Part shown: piece by piece, positions 19,005-26,800 of the stretch
How the letters are laid out: each line of letters begins with the position of its first letter
Position numbering within the stretch: position 1 is the stretch's first letter
Assembly (NCBI RefSeq): GCF_000350165.1
Contig: NZ_CAUI01000005.1
Coordinates: 1 to 64,000 of the forward strand
Length of the DNA: 64,000 bases
Reading direction: 5' to 3'
Source of the DNA: Halanaerobium saccharolyticum subsp. saccharolyticum DSM 6643
GTDB lineage: Bacteria; Bacillota; Halanaerobiia; Halanaerobiales; Halanaerobiaceae
Notes under the pieces: model-generated
Seen by the model: the letters and a program-made list of their open reading frames with translations, nothing else
Database searches by the model: none
What the model was told of the DNA's origin: nothing
Translations under genes and position numbers: made by a program

Positions 19005-19433
19005 ATGTCAACATATATGGCCAAAAATGAAAATGTAGAATGCAACTGGTATGTAGTTGATGCTGCAGATAAAACTTTAGGAAGACTTGCATCTGAAATT
19101 GCTCAGTATATTAGAGGAAAGCATAAGCCTACTTTTACTCCTCATGTAGATATGGGAGATTATGTAGTAGTAGTAAATGCTGAAAAAGTAAAATTAACAG
19201 GTAAAAAGTGGGATGACAAGAAACACTACAGTCATACCAATTATCCAGGTGGAATTAACGAAATCACTTATAAGGAACTACGTGATAAAAACCCTGAATT
19301 TATTATTGAAAAAGCTGTTAAGGGTATGTTACCACATAATAAATTAGGTAGAAAAATGTTTAAAAAATTAAAAGTATATAGTGGACCTAATCATCCACAT
19401 CAGGCTCAACAACCAGAAAAATTAGAACTTTAA
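19005..19433 (+). CDS. rplM: 50S ribosomal protein L13
   Basis: L13 is an early 50S assembly protein. The start [20 protein letters not shown] and the motif [21 protein letters not shown] are typical. The 142 residues are standard. It has its own promoter and leader and is followed closely by rpsI. Confidence 0.98.
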   Translation: MSTYMAKNENVECNWYVVDAADKTLGRLASEIAQYIRGKHKPTFTPHVDMGDYVVVVNAEKVKLTGKKWDDKKHYSHTNYPGGINEITYKELRDKNPEFIIEKAVKGMLPHNKLGRKMFKKLKVYSGPNHPHQAQQPEKLEL

Positions 19434-19456
19434 TTTTGAGAGGAGGAATTTAATAG

Positions 19457-19852
19457 ATGGCTTCTGAAGTACAATATAGAGGTACAGGTCGTAGAAAAAC
19501 TTCTACAGCTCGTGTTCGCCTGCTGCCTGGAGATGGAAAATTTTTAGTAAATGATGTTGAAATCGATAATTATTTTAATAGAAAATCTTTAATTAAAGAT
19601 ATTATGTCACCTTTAGAATTAACTAATACTGATGGAACTTTTGATGTACTGGTAAATGTTAATGGTGGTGGACTTTCAGGTCAAGCTGGAGCAGTTCGTC
19701 ATGGAATTGCTAGAGCATTACTTGAAGTTGACAAAGATTACCGTGGACCACTTAAGAAAGCTGGTTACTTAACCAGAGACTCCCGTATGGTTGAAAGAAA
19801 AAAATACGGCCGCAAAAAAGCGAGAAAAAGTCCACAGTTCTCAAAAAGATAA
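19457..19852 (+). CDS. rpsI: 30S ribosomal protein S9
   Basis: S9 reaches the P-site tRNA with its C-terminal tail. Seen are [35 protein letters not shown] and the conserved end [13 protein letters not shown]. Length is 131. AGGAGG precedes the ATG. Confidence 0.98.
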   Translation: MASEVQYRGTGRRKTSTARVRLLPGDGKFLVNDVEIDNYFNRKSLIKDIMSPLELTNTDGTFDVLVNVNGGGLSGQAGAVRHGIARALLEVDKDYRGPLKKAGYLTRDSRMVERKKYGRKKARKSPQFSKR

Positions 19853-19875
19853 TATTATTTTTGAAATTATTACAG

Positions 19876-19908
19876 GCAGAGCTCAGGCTCTGCTTTTTTC
19901 TTTTTTTA
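19876..19908 (+). terminator. Rho-independent terminator after rpsI
   Basis: GCAGAGC (19876-19882) and GCTCTGC (19887-19893) enclose TCAG and are followed by a long T-rich tail. It ends the rplM-rpsI transcript. Confidence 0.92.
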
Positions 19909-20177
19909 TAATCTTAGTATTAGTTAATTATTTTAAAGATAACACTAAAATATCTATCCAGAAAAAATTATTACAATAACTAAGTTCTTTTATTCACCAA
20001 GCTATAATTAATAAAATGTATCAGCAAAAAGTAGGTTTAGAGGTGTTTTTTTATCAGTTAATTTGTTGTATAATATAAATGACAGAGGATTTAGTTTAGA
20101 ATTATTTATTTTATAAACTGAATTATTTAAGCGATTTATATTGATTTTGTTTTTAACTTAAGCTGGAGGTGAAATTT
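19909..20177. other. AT-rich intergenic region before the LigB-like gene
   Basis: No gene is apparent. A TATAAT at 20069-20074 could be the -10 element for the AmmeMemoRadiSam genes, but only a T-run stands at -35, so the promoter call is weak. I see no riboswitch-like structure or repeat. Confidence 0.4.
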
Positions 20178-21005
20178 ATGGGAGTTAAATGTGCTGCTTT
20201 ACTGCCTCATCCACCAATTGTTATTGAAGAGATTGGTGGCCCAAAATTAAAGAAGGCAGAAAAAACTGTTCAGGGATTTAAAAAGACTGCTGAAGAAATT
20301 GCTGAATTTAAAGATGAAATTGATTTAATTGTTATTATAACACCACACGGACCAGTTTTTCGTTCTACGGCTTCTGTAATTATCAAAGAAGAACTCAAAG
20401 GAAATTTTAGTGATTTTGGTTATCCAAAACTTAAATTTAGTGAAAAATCTGACATTGATTTTGCTGAAAAATTAGTCTCAAAAACTAAAGATAAAAAATT
20501 ATCTTTACAGCCATTAAGGGATAATGATTTGAATAACTATGGTATTGAGCAAGAACTTGATCATGGAATTATGGTTCCACTACATTATTTACAAAAAGCT
20601 AATGTTAAATTACCAATTTTACCGATTTCTATAGGTTTTATAGATTATCAAGAGCTATATAAAATTGGTCAAGAAATTGTAAGAACAGCAAAAGAACTTA
20701 ATTATAAGATTGCTGTTATTGCAAGTGGTGATTTATCACATCGCTTAAAAAAAGGAGCACCTGCAGGTTTCAATCCTGATGCGCATCTTTTTGATGAAAA
20801 GTTAATTCAGTATTTTCGAGATAATGATTTTCAATCTATCCTTAACTTTGATCCTGATTTGGTTGAAAAAGCTGGAGAATGCGGTTTAAGGCCAATTGTA
20901 ACTATGCTGGGGACTATTGCGGAGTTAGATGTGGAAACTAAAGTTAATTCGTATGAGGGGCCTTTTGGAGTCGGCTATGGTACTATTTTTATTAGCAGAA
21001 AATAA
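20178..21005 (+). CDS. LigB-type extradiol-dioxygenase-like protein, AmmeMemoRadiSam system
   Basis: The 275-residue protein resembles class III extradiol dioxygenases (LigB fold), as found with AMMECR1 and a radical SAM enzyme in AmmeMemoRadiSam loci. Candidate metal or catalytic residues are His11 in LLPHPPI, His57 in TPHGPVF, the His in LDHGIMVP and ASGDLSHR. The system's reaction is not established. In many relatives the LigB-like part is fused to the AMMECR1 domain; here the next gene holds AMMECR1 separately. ATG 20178 is used because the upstream GTG is inside GGAGGTG. Confidence 0.82.
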   Translation: MGVKCAALLPHPPIVIEEIGGPKLKKAEKTVQGFKKTAEEIAEFKDEIDLIVIITPHGPVFRSTASVIIKEELKGNFSDFGYPKLKFSEKSDIDFAEKLVSKTKDKKLSLQPLRDNDLNNYGIEQELDHGIMVPLHYLQKANVKLPILPISIGFIDYQELYKIGQEIVRTAKELNYKIAVIASGDLSHRLKKGAPAGFNPDAHLFDEKLIQYFRDNDFQSILNFDPDLVEKAGECGLRPIVTMLGTIAELDVETKVNSYEGPFGVGYGTIFISRK

Positions 21006-21089
21006 ATTTTATAAAAAACAAAGTGGATTACAAATAATTTGAATTTATTAGTTTCTAAATTTTAGAATAACACAAATGGAGTGATCACA

Positions 21090-21617
21090 ATGAAAGAAGA
21101 AAAATTTATTACTGATTTGGCAAGAAAAGCAGTTACAGAATATATTATTAGCGGTAAAGAAGCAGAAATTAATGAAGAGGAACTCCCGGAAATACTAAAG
21201 GAAAAAGCTGGTGTATTTGTAACCTTGAAAAAAAATAATAAATTAAGGGGCTGTATGGGAACTTTTAGGCCTGTACAGAAAAATGCTGCTTATGAAATAG
21301 TAAATAATGCAATGACTGCTGCTGAAAATGATCCCAGATTTCCAGAAGTAAACAAAGAGGAAATTAATGATATTAAAATTTCAGTTGACATATTATCTGA
21401 GCCAGAACAAGTAAGGAATAAAACAGAACTTAATCCTGAAAAATATGGTATTCTAGTGAAAGGCGGACATCAAACTGGATTATTACTCCCAGATTTAGAA
21501 GGTATTGAAACAGCTGAAAAGCAGCTGAACATTGCCAAAAGGAAGGCTGGGTTAAAAGAAGATGCTGAGGTAGAAATTTATCGCTTTACAGTAAGTAGGT
21601 TTAATGAAAATGACTGA
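21090..21617 (+). CDS. AMMECR1-domain protein, AmmeMemoRadiSam system
   Basis: A 175-residue protein made of a single AMMECR1 domain; the invariant core KLRGCMGTF is near residues 51-59, and AENDPRFPEV follows. The biochemical function of the domain is unknown. The start ATG 21090 has TGGAG upstream. The gene overlaps the radical SAM gene, which supports a shared transcript; 84 AT-rich bases separate it from the LigB-like gene. Confidence 0.9.
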   Translation: MKEEKFITDLARKAVTEYIISGKEAEINEEELPEILKEKAGVFVTLKKNNKLRGCMGTFRPVQKNAAYEIVNNAMTAAENDPRFPEVNKEEINDIKISVDILSEPEQVRNKTELNPEKYGILVKGGHQTGLLLPDLEGIETAEKQLNIAKRKAGLKEDAEVEIYRFTVSRFNEND

Positions 21618-22602
21618 TCAACATCTAGCCAAATTTTATCATTTAGCAGAAAATGAGTTAATAGAATGTGATTTATGTCCTCATAATTGTAAAATTTATA
21701 ATAATAAAACAGGAATCTGTAAAGTTAGAAAAAATATTGATGGTAAATTATATACTTTAAATTATGGTAAAGTGTCTTCTTTAGGGGTTGATCCGATTGA
21801 AAAAAAACCCCTTTATCATTTTTATCCTCAGGCAAAGGTGCTTTCTCTTGGTAGTTGGGGTTGTAATATGAGTTGTAATTTTTGTCAAAACTGGCAGATT
21901 AGTCAGCAAAAACCTCAATTGAGAGAATTTAATCCAGCAGAGATTGTACAGACCGCTTTAAATAAGAATATTAATTTAATTGCTTACACTTATTCTGAGC
22001 CAACAGTATTTTATGAGTATATGCTTGAAATAGCAAAGGCTGCAGCTCAAAAAGATTTAAAGAATATTATGGTTAGTAATGGTTTTATTAATGAAAAACC
22101 TTTAAAAAAGCTGATTCCGTTTTTAGATGCAGCTAATATTGATTTAAAAGCATTTAACAATGATTTTTATAATAATTATTGTAATGGAGGTCTAGAAAAT
22201 GTAAAAAAAACCATAAAAATTCTGGCTAAAGAAATACATCTGGAAGTTACAACTCTAATTGTGACTGATTTAAATGATGACTTATCTGAGCTAAAGGATC
22301 TATTTAAATGGCTTGCTAGTGTTAGTAGTGAAATCCCACTTCATTTAAGCAGATATCAACCAGCTTATAAACTCGATAATCAAGCAACAGATTTAGAATT
22401 TATGAAAAAAGCTTATCATGAAGCAGAAAAATATTTAAATAATGTTTATTTAGGAAATGCAATAATTGAAAATACAGCAGATACTTTTTGCAGTAATTGC
22501 GGAGAAAAATTAATTATGAGAAAAAGTTATAATGTTAAGAATAAACTGGATGGTAATAGATGTCCTAACTGCGGAGAAAAAATTTATGGAGAATTTTTTT
22601 AA
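21604..22602 (+). CDS. Radical SAM enzyme, AmmeMemoRadiSam system
   Basis: A cytosolic 332-residue radical SAM protein. The SAM-cluster motif is CNMSCNFC near residues 92-99. An N-terminal cysteine set, CDLCPHNC and GICKVR, matches PflA-related enzymes of this family. The C-terminus carries an apparent zinc ribbon, CSNCGEK and CPNCGEK (about residues 297-326). The substrate is unknown. Starts at 21604 and 21610 are both possible; TAGG spacing slightly favours 21610. It overlaps the AMMECR1 gene. Confidence 0.88.
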   Translation: MKMTDQHLAKFYHLAENELIECDLCPHNCKIYNNKTGICKVRKNIDGKLYTLNYGKVSSLGVDPIEKKPLYHFYPQAKVLSLGSWGCNMSCNFCQNWQISQQKPQLREFNPAEIVQTALNKNINLIAYTYSEPTVFYEYMLEIAKAAAQKDLKNIMVSNGFINEKPLKKLIPFLDAANIDLKAFNNDFYNNYCNGGLENVKKTIKILAKEIHLEVTTLIVTDLNDDLSELKDLFKWLASVSSEIPLHLSRYQPAYKLDNQATDLEFMKKAYHEAEKYLNNVYLGNAIIENTADTFCSNCGEKLIMRKSYNVKNKLDGNRCPNCGEKIYGEFF

Positions 22603-22689
22603 AAATACAAAAGCAAAAAATCATTATTTGTTTTTTAACAACACAAAATTTATCAAATAATTTTAAATTTTATTATTTTAAAGTGCAGC

Positions 22690-22718
22690 TTGACAGTTAA
22701 TATTAGTACTGCTATACT
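22690..22718 (+). promoter_or_regulatory. Promoter of the small zinc-ribbon gene
   Basis: TTGACA at 22690-22695 and TATACT at 22713-22718, spacer 17 bases. Predicted start near 22725, giving a leader of about 43 bases. Confidence 0.85.
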
Positions 22719-22767
22719 CTATTTAAGCTCGTATAATAATTATAAGACTAATAAGGAGGGCTTAATA

Positions 22768-22929
22768 ATGAGAAACAAAAATGTAAAATGTAATGCTTGT
22801 GGAAGTCAGAATTGGTCTGGTGCGCTCTATTGTGAGAAGTGTAGTGGAGATTTATATCATAATCATAATGATGAAAAAATTGCAGCAAAGCTAGAGCAGA
22901 CAAATAAAATTTTCAAATTGTGGGAATAA
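22768..22929 (+). CDS. Small zinc-ribbon protein of unknown function
   Basis: A 53-residue protein with the pairs CNACGSQNW and CEKC (Cys7, Cys10, Cys21, Cys24), a rubredoxin-like zinc ribbon, then a short His/Asn stretch and a helical tail. It begins at ATG 22768 after AAGGAGGG; earlier in-frame codons fall inside the promoter. It has its own consensus promoter and a strong terminator, so it is expressed as a monocistronic unit. I do not recognise a function. Confidence 0.75.
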   Translation: MRNKNVKCNACGSQNWSGALYCEKCSGDLYHNHNDEKIAAKLEQTNKIFKLWE

Positions 22930-22944
22930 TTAAATAATAAATAA

Positions 22945-22970
22945 AAGGTCGGCCTGAGGCCGGCCTTTTT
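22945..22970. terminator. Terminator between convergent genes
   Basis: AAGGTCGGCC and GGCCGGCCTT form a ten-pair stem with one G-U pair around TGA, followed by T residues. The opposite strand also ends in several T residues, so it may serve both the zinc-ribbon gene and the minus-strand gene. Confidence 0.88.
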
Positions 22971-23045
22971 ATTTAGGGTGAACCTCTCCACCTAAAATAT
23001 TTAATTGGAGTTTTATTTTGCAGATTTTTGATAAATAAAGGTAAT

Positions 23046-23771
23046 TTAAATATAGATATATTTGAAACCATAAATAAAAGCTATGTATAAAGTAAGAAAA
23101 TAACTATAAAAAATTATTGGAGTAAACAAATTATGATCACTAATTATATAAAGATAGTTACTGATAATTACAGATATAAAGATAATTAAAATAAAGGCTG
23201 GATTGAATTCTAAAAACAAAAGAGAAGCAAATAAAGCACTAAAAATTACAGCTAAAAAAGAAGGTAAATATAGATCAAATAGTGAAAAAATAACTTTATT
23301 GAATAAAAATTGTTCAACACCTGCTGTAAAAAGTAGCACGATAAAAGTAATTACAAGCAGTGGTAGATCACTATAAATTACCTGGAAAAAATTCTCCCCT
23401 AATTTAATGGGAAAAAAACTACTGTTAAAACCTAAGTTTAAATTGAGATTAATTAAGAGAACCCCAGCAGTTAAAATAGTAGATATTGTTAATAAAGCTT
23501 TAAAATTTATCTTCTCAAATTGAAATTTAAAACCTAAATCTGAAAAGCTAAAATCATAAAGTAGATTAAAATAAATATAGATAATAATTAAAAAAACAAA
23601 ATGTGAAAGCACATTAATTGCGAAACTTAAAATTTCATTTATATATAATAATGAAGCAAAATCTTTTTCACTAATATAATAACTACTTAAAGTTATAAAG
23701 TACCAGCTTACAATAATTATTAAAAAATCTTTATAATTTAGACGTTGGTCAGAGAAAATATTGTTTTTCAA
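23046..23771 (-). CDS. CPBP-family-like membrane protein with degenerate active site
   Basis: The only minus-strand gene in the window: 241 very hydrophobic residues with about seven or eight membrane segments. The organisation and the segment GVEQFLFNKVIF resemble the EExxxR motif of CPBP (Abi/Rce1-type) intramembrane proteases, but the second Glu is Gln and Arg is not in place, and the later conserved His motifs are not visible. Proteolytic activity is therefore doubtful. It starts with TTG behind GAGGAGGTG. Divergent from cdaA. Confidence 0.55.
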   Translation of the reverse strand: MKNNIFSDQRLNYKDFLIIIVSWYFITLSSYYISEKDFASLLYINEILSFAINVLSHFVFLIIIYIYFNLLYDFSFSDLGFKFQFEKINFKALLTISTILTAGVLLINLNLNLGFNSSFFPIKLGENFFQVIYSDLPLLVITFIVLLFTAGVEQFLFNKVIFSLFDLYLPSFLAVIFSALFASLLFLEFNPAFILIIFISVIISNYLYIISDHNLFTPIIFYSYFLTLYIAFIYGFKYIYI

Positions 23772-23905
23772 ATTATCACCTCCTCTCTAATATTTCTATT
23801 AAAAATGGAGGAATCCTTTAAAATTTAATTTTTTTGAATAGATTAATAAAAATAAGCAGGTTTTGGCTAGTCTTTTGCCGAATATTTAAATAAGAGGTGA
23901 TAAAA

Positions 23906-24682
23906 TTGTCTTGGAAGCTTTTAACAAGTTTATTAGATATATTTATAATTGCATTTATTATTTATTATTTATTGAATATTATTTCAGGAACTAGGGCAGT
24001 TCAATTAATTAAAGGTTTGGGCTTAATCTTTGTAGTTGGATTATTTGCTCAACTTTTAGAATTAAATACTGTTAACTGGTTTTTAGATAGTTTTTTAACT
24101 ATCATTATGGTTGCTTTACCAATTGTTTTTCAACCAGAATTAAGAAGAGCTTTAGAACAAATTGGTAGAGGTGGTTTTCTTAAAGACCAATTCTGGCAGA
24201 ATTGGGGACCAAAAGAAATTAACGAGATTGTACTTTCTATGTCAGAAATGTCTGAGCAGCAGATAGGTGCTCTAATTGTTATTTCAAGAAAAGTTGGCTT
24301 AAAAAATTATATAGAGACAGGTATAGAACTTAATGCAGAAATCAGTAAACAATTATTATATAGTATTTTTCAGCATGAATCACCGCTGCATGATGGAGCC
24401 TTAATTATTGAAAATGGCAAAATTAAAGCGGCCAGCTGTTTTTTAAATCTTTCAACTCGTTCTGATATAAATCCTCGTCTAGGAACAAGACATAGAGCAG
24501 CAATTGGAATCACTGAAGAATCTGACGCACTTGCTTTGGTTGTATCTGAAGAAACAGGAGTTATTTCTGTTGCTGAGGATGGTCAATTGAGTCGTCATCT
24601 TGATAAAGCTGAGCTGCGAGAAAAACTGTCTCATAGTTTTGAAAAATCAAAAGAAAAATCTTTTATGAGGAGGCATCTGTAA
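23906..24682 (+). CDS. cdaA: Diadenylate cyclase CdaA
   Basis: CdaA makes cyclic di-AMP from two ATP and is membrane bound. Three hydrophobic N-terminal segments (to about residue 80) precede the DAC domain, with the catalytic HDGALII (Asp-Gly-Ala) and GTRHRAAIGITEESDAL signatures. From TTG 23906, six bases after AGAGGTG, it has 258 residues. It is directly followed by the ybbR gene and glmM, the conserved cdaA-cdaR-glmM order; GlmM inhibits CdaA in other Firmicutes. Confidence 0.95.
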   Translation: MSWKLLTSLLDIFIIAFIIYYLLNIISGTRAVQLIKGLGLIFVVGLFAQLLELNTVNWFLDSFLTIIMVALPIVFQPELRRALEQIGRGGFLKDQFWQNWGPKEINEIVLSMSEMSEQQIGALIVISRKVGLKNYIETGIELNAEISKQLLYSIFQHESPLHDGALIIENGKIKAASCFLNLSTRSDINPRLGTRHRAAIGITEESDALALVVSEETGVISVAEDGQLSRHLDKAELREKLSHSFEKSKEKSFMRRHL

Positions 24683-25072
24683 ATGTTTTCTCTAAGTGAA
24701 AATCAAAAAAAATTGCTTTTAGCTTTTTTCATTGCTGTGTTGCTCTGGGGTTATGCAAGTAATCAAACTGCAAATGTATTAAATTATGGTGAAGATCAAG
24801 CAGCTACATTTTTGATGGATATAGAAGCGAGAAATTTACCAGACAATTATCAGTTGGAATCAATGTCTGTGGATCGAGCAGTAGTAAGAATTGATTATGT
24901 ATCTTATTTTTCTCGAGTCGACAGAGAAGAAATTAAAGCTTATGTTGATTTGCGTAATGTTGATCCAGGTGATAATATGAAAATAATTGAGGTTGAACTT
25001 CCAAGTTCTGCTAGATTGATGGGAGTTGACCCAGGTTATTTATTAGTAAATGTAACTAAGAAAGAAAATTAA
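24683..25072 (+). CDS. cdaR: YbbR-domain protein (short CdaR)
   Basis: CdaR modulates CdaA from outside the membrane. The protein has one N-terminal membrane anchor (LLLAFFIAVLLWGYAS, about residues 11-26) and a single YbbR-type beta domain. Typical CdaR proteins have three or four such domains in 300-480 residues; this one has 129. No disrupted continuation is seen before glmM, so it appears naturally short. It starts on the base after the cdaA stop. Confidence 0.85.
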   Translation: MFSLSENQKKLLLAFFIAVLLWGYASNQTANVLNYGEDQAATFLMDIEARNLPDNYQLESMSVDRAVVRIDYVSYFSRVDREEIKAYVDLRNVDPGDNMKIIEVELPSSARLMGVDPGYLLVNVTKKEN

Positions 25073-25102
25073 GTTAAGTATAAATAAACCGAGGTGGATA
25101 AT

Positions 25103-26455
25103 TTGAAAAAGAAGTTATTTGGAACTGATGGAGTAAGAGGTGTAGCTAACCATGAATTAAAAGGTGAGTTAGCTTTTAAATTAGGAAGAATTGGAGGTTA
25201 TTTTTTAAGTAGAAATTCTGGACAGCAAAGACCAATTGTAATAATTGGTAAAGACACCAGGCTCTCTGGAGATATGCTTGAGGCTGCTTTAATGGCTGGA
25301 TTGACCTCAGTCGGGATAGATGTTTATAGATTGGGAATTATTCCAACCCCAGGTGTATGTTATTTAAGTAGAACAAAAAATGTAGTGGGAGGAATTATGA
25401 TTTCTGCATCCCATAATCCAACTGCTGATAATGGAATTAAATTTTTTGATCAAAATGGTATTAAGTTAAGTGATCAAGATGAATTAGAAATAGAGGATTT
25501 AATTTTTAATAACCATTCTGAAGAACTGCCTTATCCGATTGATAATGAAATTGGATTAGTAGATGAAAAATATGACTGGATAGATGAGTACATTAATTTT
25601 ATTATAGATAGTTTTGAACAAAATTTAAAAGGTTTGAAAGTAGTTATTGATTGTGCAAATGGAGCTGCCTATCAGGCTTCACCTTATGTATTTGAAGCTT
25701 TAGGGGCTGAAATTATTGTGATTAATGATCATCCTAATGGTGAAGAAATAAATGTTAATTGTGGTTCAACAGCGCCAGAGTTGGCTGCAGAAAAAGTTAT
25801 TGAAGTTGGAGCAGATTTAGGCATTGCTCATGATGGAGATGCTGATAGAGTCATTTTAATTGATGAAAAAGGTGAAATCGTCGAGGGTGACAACATAATG
25901 GCTGTTGCTGCTAGAGCTATGATTAAAGAAAATAACTTAAAAAATAAAACAGTTGTGACTACAAAATACAGTAATCTTGGTTTAAAAGAAAGTTTAGCAG
26001 AAGTTGGTGCCGAATTAGTTATCACCAAAAATGGGGATCGCTATGTTTTAGCAGAAATGCTTAAAAATGATTATAAATTAGGTGGTGAAAAATCAGGACA
26101 TATTATTTTTAGTGAATATAATACAACAGGTGATGGTATTTTAACTGCAGCTAAAATTGCATCTATAATTAAAAAAGATAACGAACCACTGTCGGAATTA
26201 AAAAAAGTTATGAGTTACTGGCCCCAAATCCTTGCTAATGTAGAGGTCACTCAAAAAGATGGCTGGGAAAAAAATAATAAAGTTTCAACTGAAATTAAAG
26301 CAGCAAAGTCTGAAATAGATGGAGATGGGAGAGTTTTTGTACGAGCTTCAGGGACAGAGCCATTAATTAGAGTAATGTTAGAAGGAAAGGATAAAAAACT
26401 TCTACAGAAATGGGAAGAAAAGTTAACTAAAGTAATTAAAACTGAGCTAAACTAG
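25103..26455 (+). CDS. glmM: Phosphoglucosamine mutase
   Basis: GlmM converts glucosamine-6-phosphate to glucosamine-1-phosphate for peptidoglycan precursors. The phosphorylated serine is Ser103 in ISASHNP; the metal loop is DGDADR near residue 240 and the phosphate-binding RASGTEPLIRVMLE is near the C-terminus. TTG 25103 gives the family start MKKKLFGTDGVRG; the GTG at 25094 lies in the SD. Length is 450. Confidence 0.97.
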   Translation: MKKKLFGTDGVRGVANHELKGELAFKLGRIGGYFLSRNSGQQRPIVIIGKDTRLSGDMLEAALMAGLTSVGIDVYRLGIIPTPGVCYLSRTKNVVGGIMISASHNPTADNGIKFFDQNGIKLSDQDELEIEDLIFNNHSEELPYPIDNEIGLVDEKYDWIDEYINFIIDSFEQNLKGLKVVIDCANGAAYQASPYVFEALGAEIIVINDHPNGEEINVNCGSTAPELAAEKVIEVGADLGIAHDGDADRVILIDEKGEIVEGDNIMAVAARAMIKENNLKNKTVVTTKYSNLGLKESLAEVGAELVITKNGDRYVLAEMLKNDYKLGGEKSGHIIFSEYNTTGDGILTAAKIASIIKKDNEPLSELKKVMSYWPQILANVEVTQKDGWEKNNKVSTEIKAAKSEIDGDGRVFVRASGTEPLIRVMLEGKDKKLLQKWEEKLTKVIKTELN

Positions 26456-26470
26456 TAGTCTAAATTCTTA

Positions 26471-26499
26471 ATGATTTGCTATTATTAGTAGTTTATAAT
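26471..26499 (+). promoter_or_regulatory. Weak candidate promoter for the glmS transcript
   Basis: TATAAT at 26494-26499 is good, but the -35 position (ATGATT at 26471-26476) is poor. No better promoter is visible in the 345 bases between glmM and glmS, so readthrough from glmM is also possible. Confidence 0.35.
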
Positions 26500-26592
26500 A
26501 AAATAAAAGTTGTGTTTGTTTAATTTTCATTATCAGACAAATTTAATATTTGACGTAACACCTAAAAATTAAGGAGGTGATTGTAAGATTAG

Positions 26593-26628
26593 ATGTTAAA
26601 AGCGCCAGAACCTGATTGCAGCGGGTAA
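26593..26628 (+). other. Eleven-codon leader ORF overlapping the ribozyme 5' end
   Basis: AAGGAGGTGA at 26571-26580, an extended match to the anti-SD of 16S rRNA, stands 12 bases before an ATG that opens MLKAPEPDCSG and stop at 26626-26628. The ORF crosses the predicted ribozyme cleavage site between 26601 and 26602. CACCT at about 26560-26564 could pair with the AGGTG of the SD. Spacing is longer than ideal; translation is unproven. Confidence 0.35.
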
Positions 26629-26765
26629 TTTAATCAGGTGGACGAGGAAGAAGGTTATCGAATTTTCGGCGGATGCCTTCAGGCAGTAGCTGTTTTGCCT
26701 TAATTTTATTTCTCAAAATCAGTGGGTAATTGCTGAAACAAAGGGGATAAATTACAGCTGACAAT
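26601..26765 (+). ncRNA. glmS ribozyme/riboswitch
   Basis: Class landmarks occur in order: AGCGCCAGAACC at 26601, GACGAGG near 26641, GGTTATCG, TTTCGGCGGATGCC near 26665-26680, and downstream AAAGGGG-type core. Glucosamine-6-phosphate acts as cofactor for self-cleavage just before the G of GCGCC, and the cut mRNA is degraded, so enzyme output falls as product accumulates. It sits immediately upstream of glmS. The 3' boundary is approximate. Confidence 0.95.
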
Positions 26766-26800
26766 TGAATATAAAATAAAAATGGAGGTTAAGAAAATAT

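Noticed and set aside
22690-22767. Longer N-terminus for the small zinc-ribbon protein
   Set aside because: The extra codons fall in the -35, -10 and leader region; a strong SD and ATG lie at 22768.
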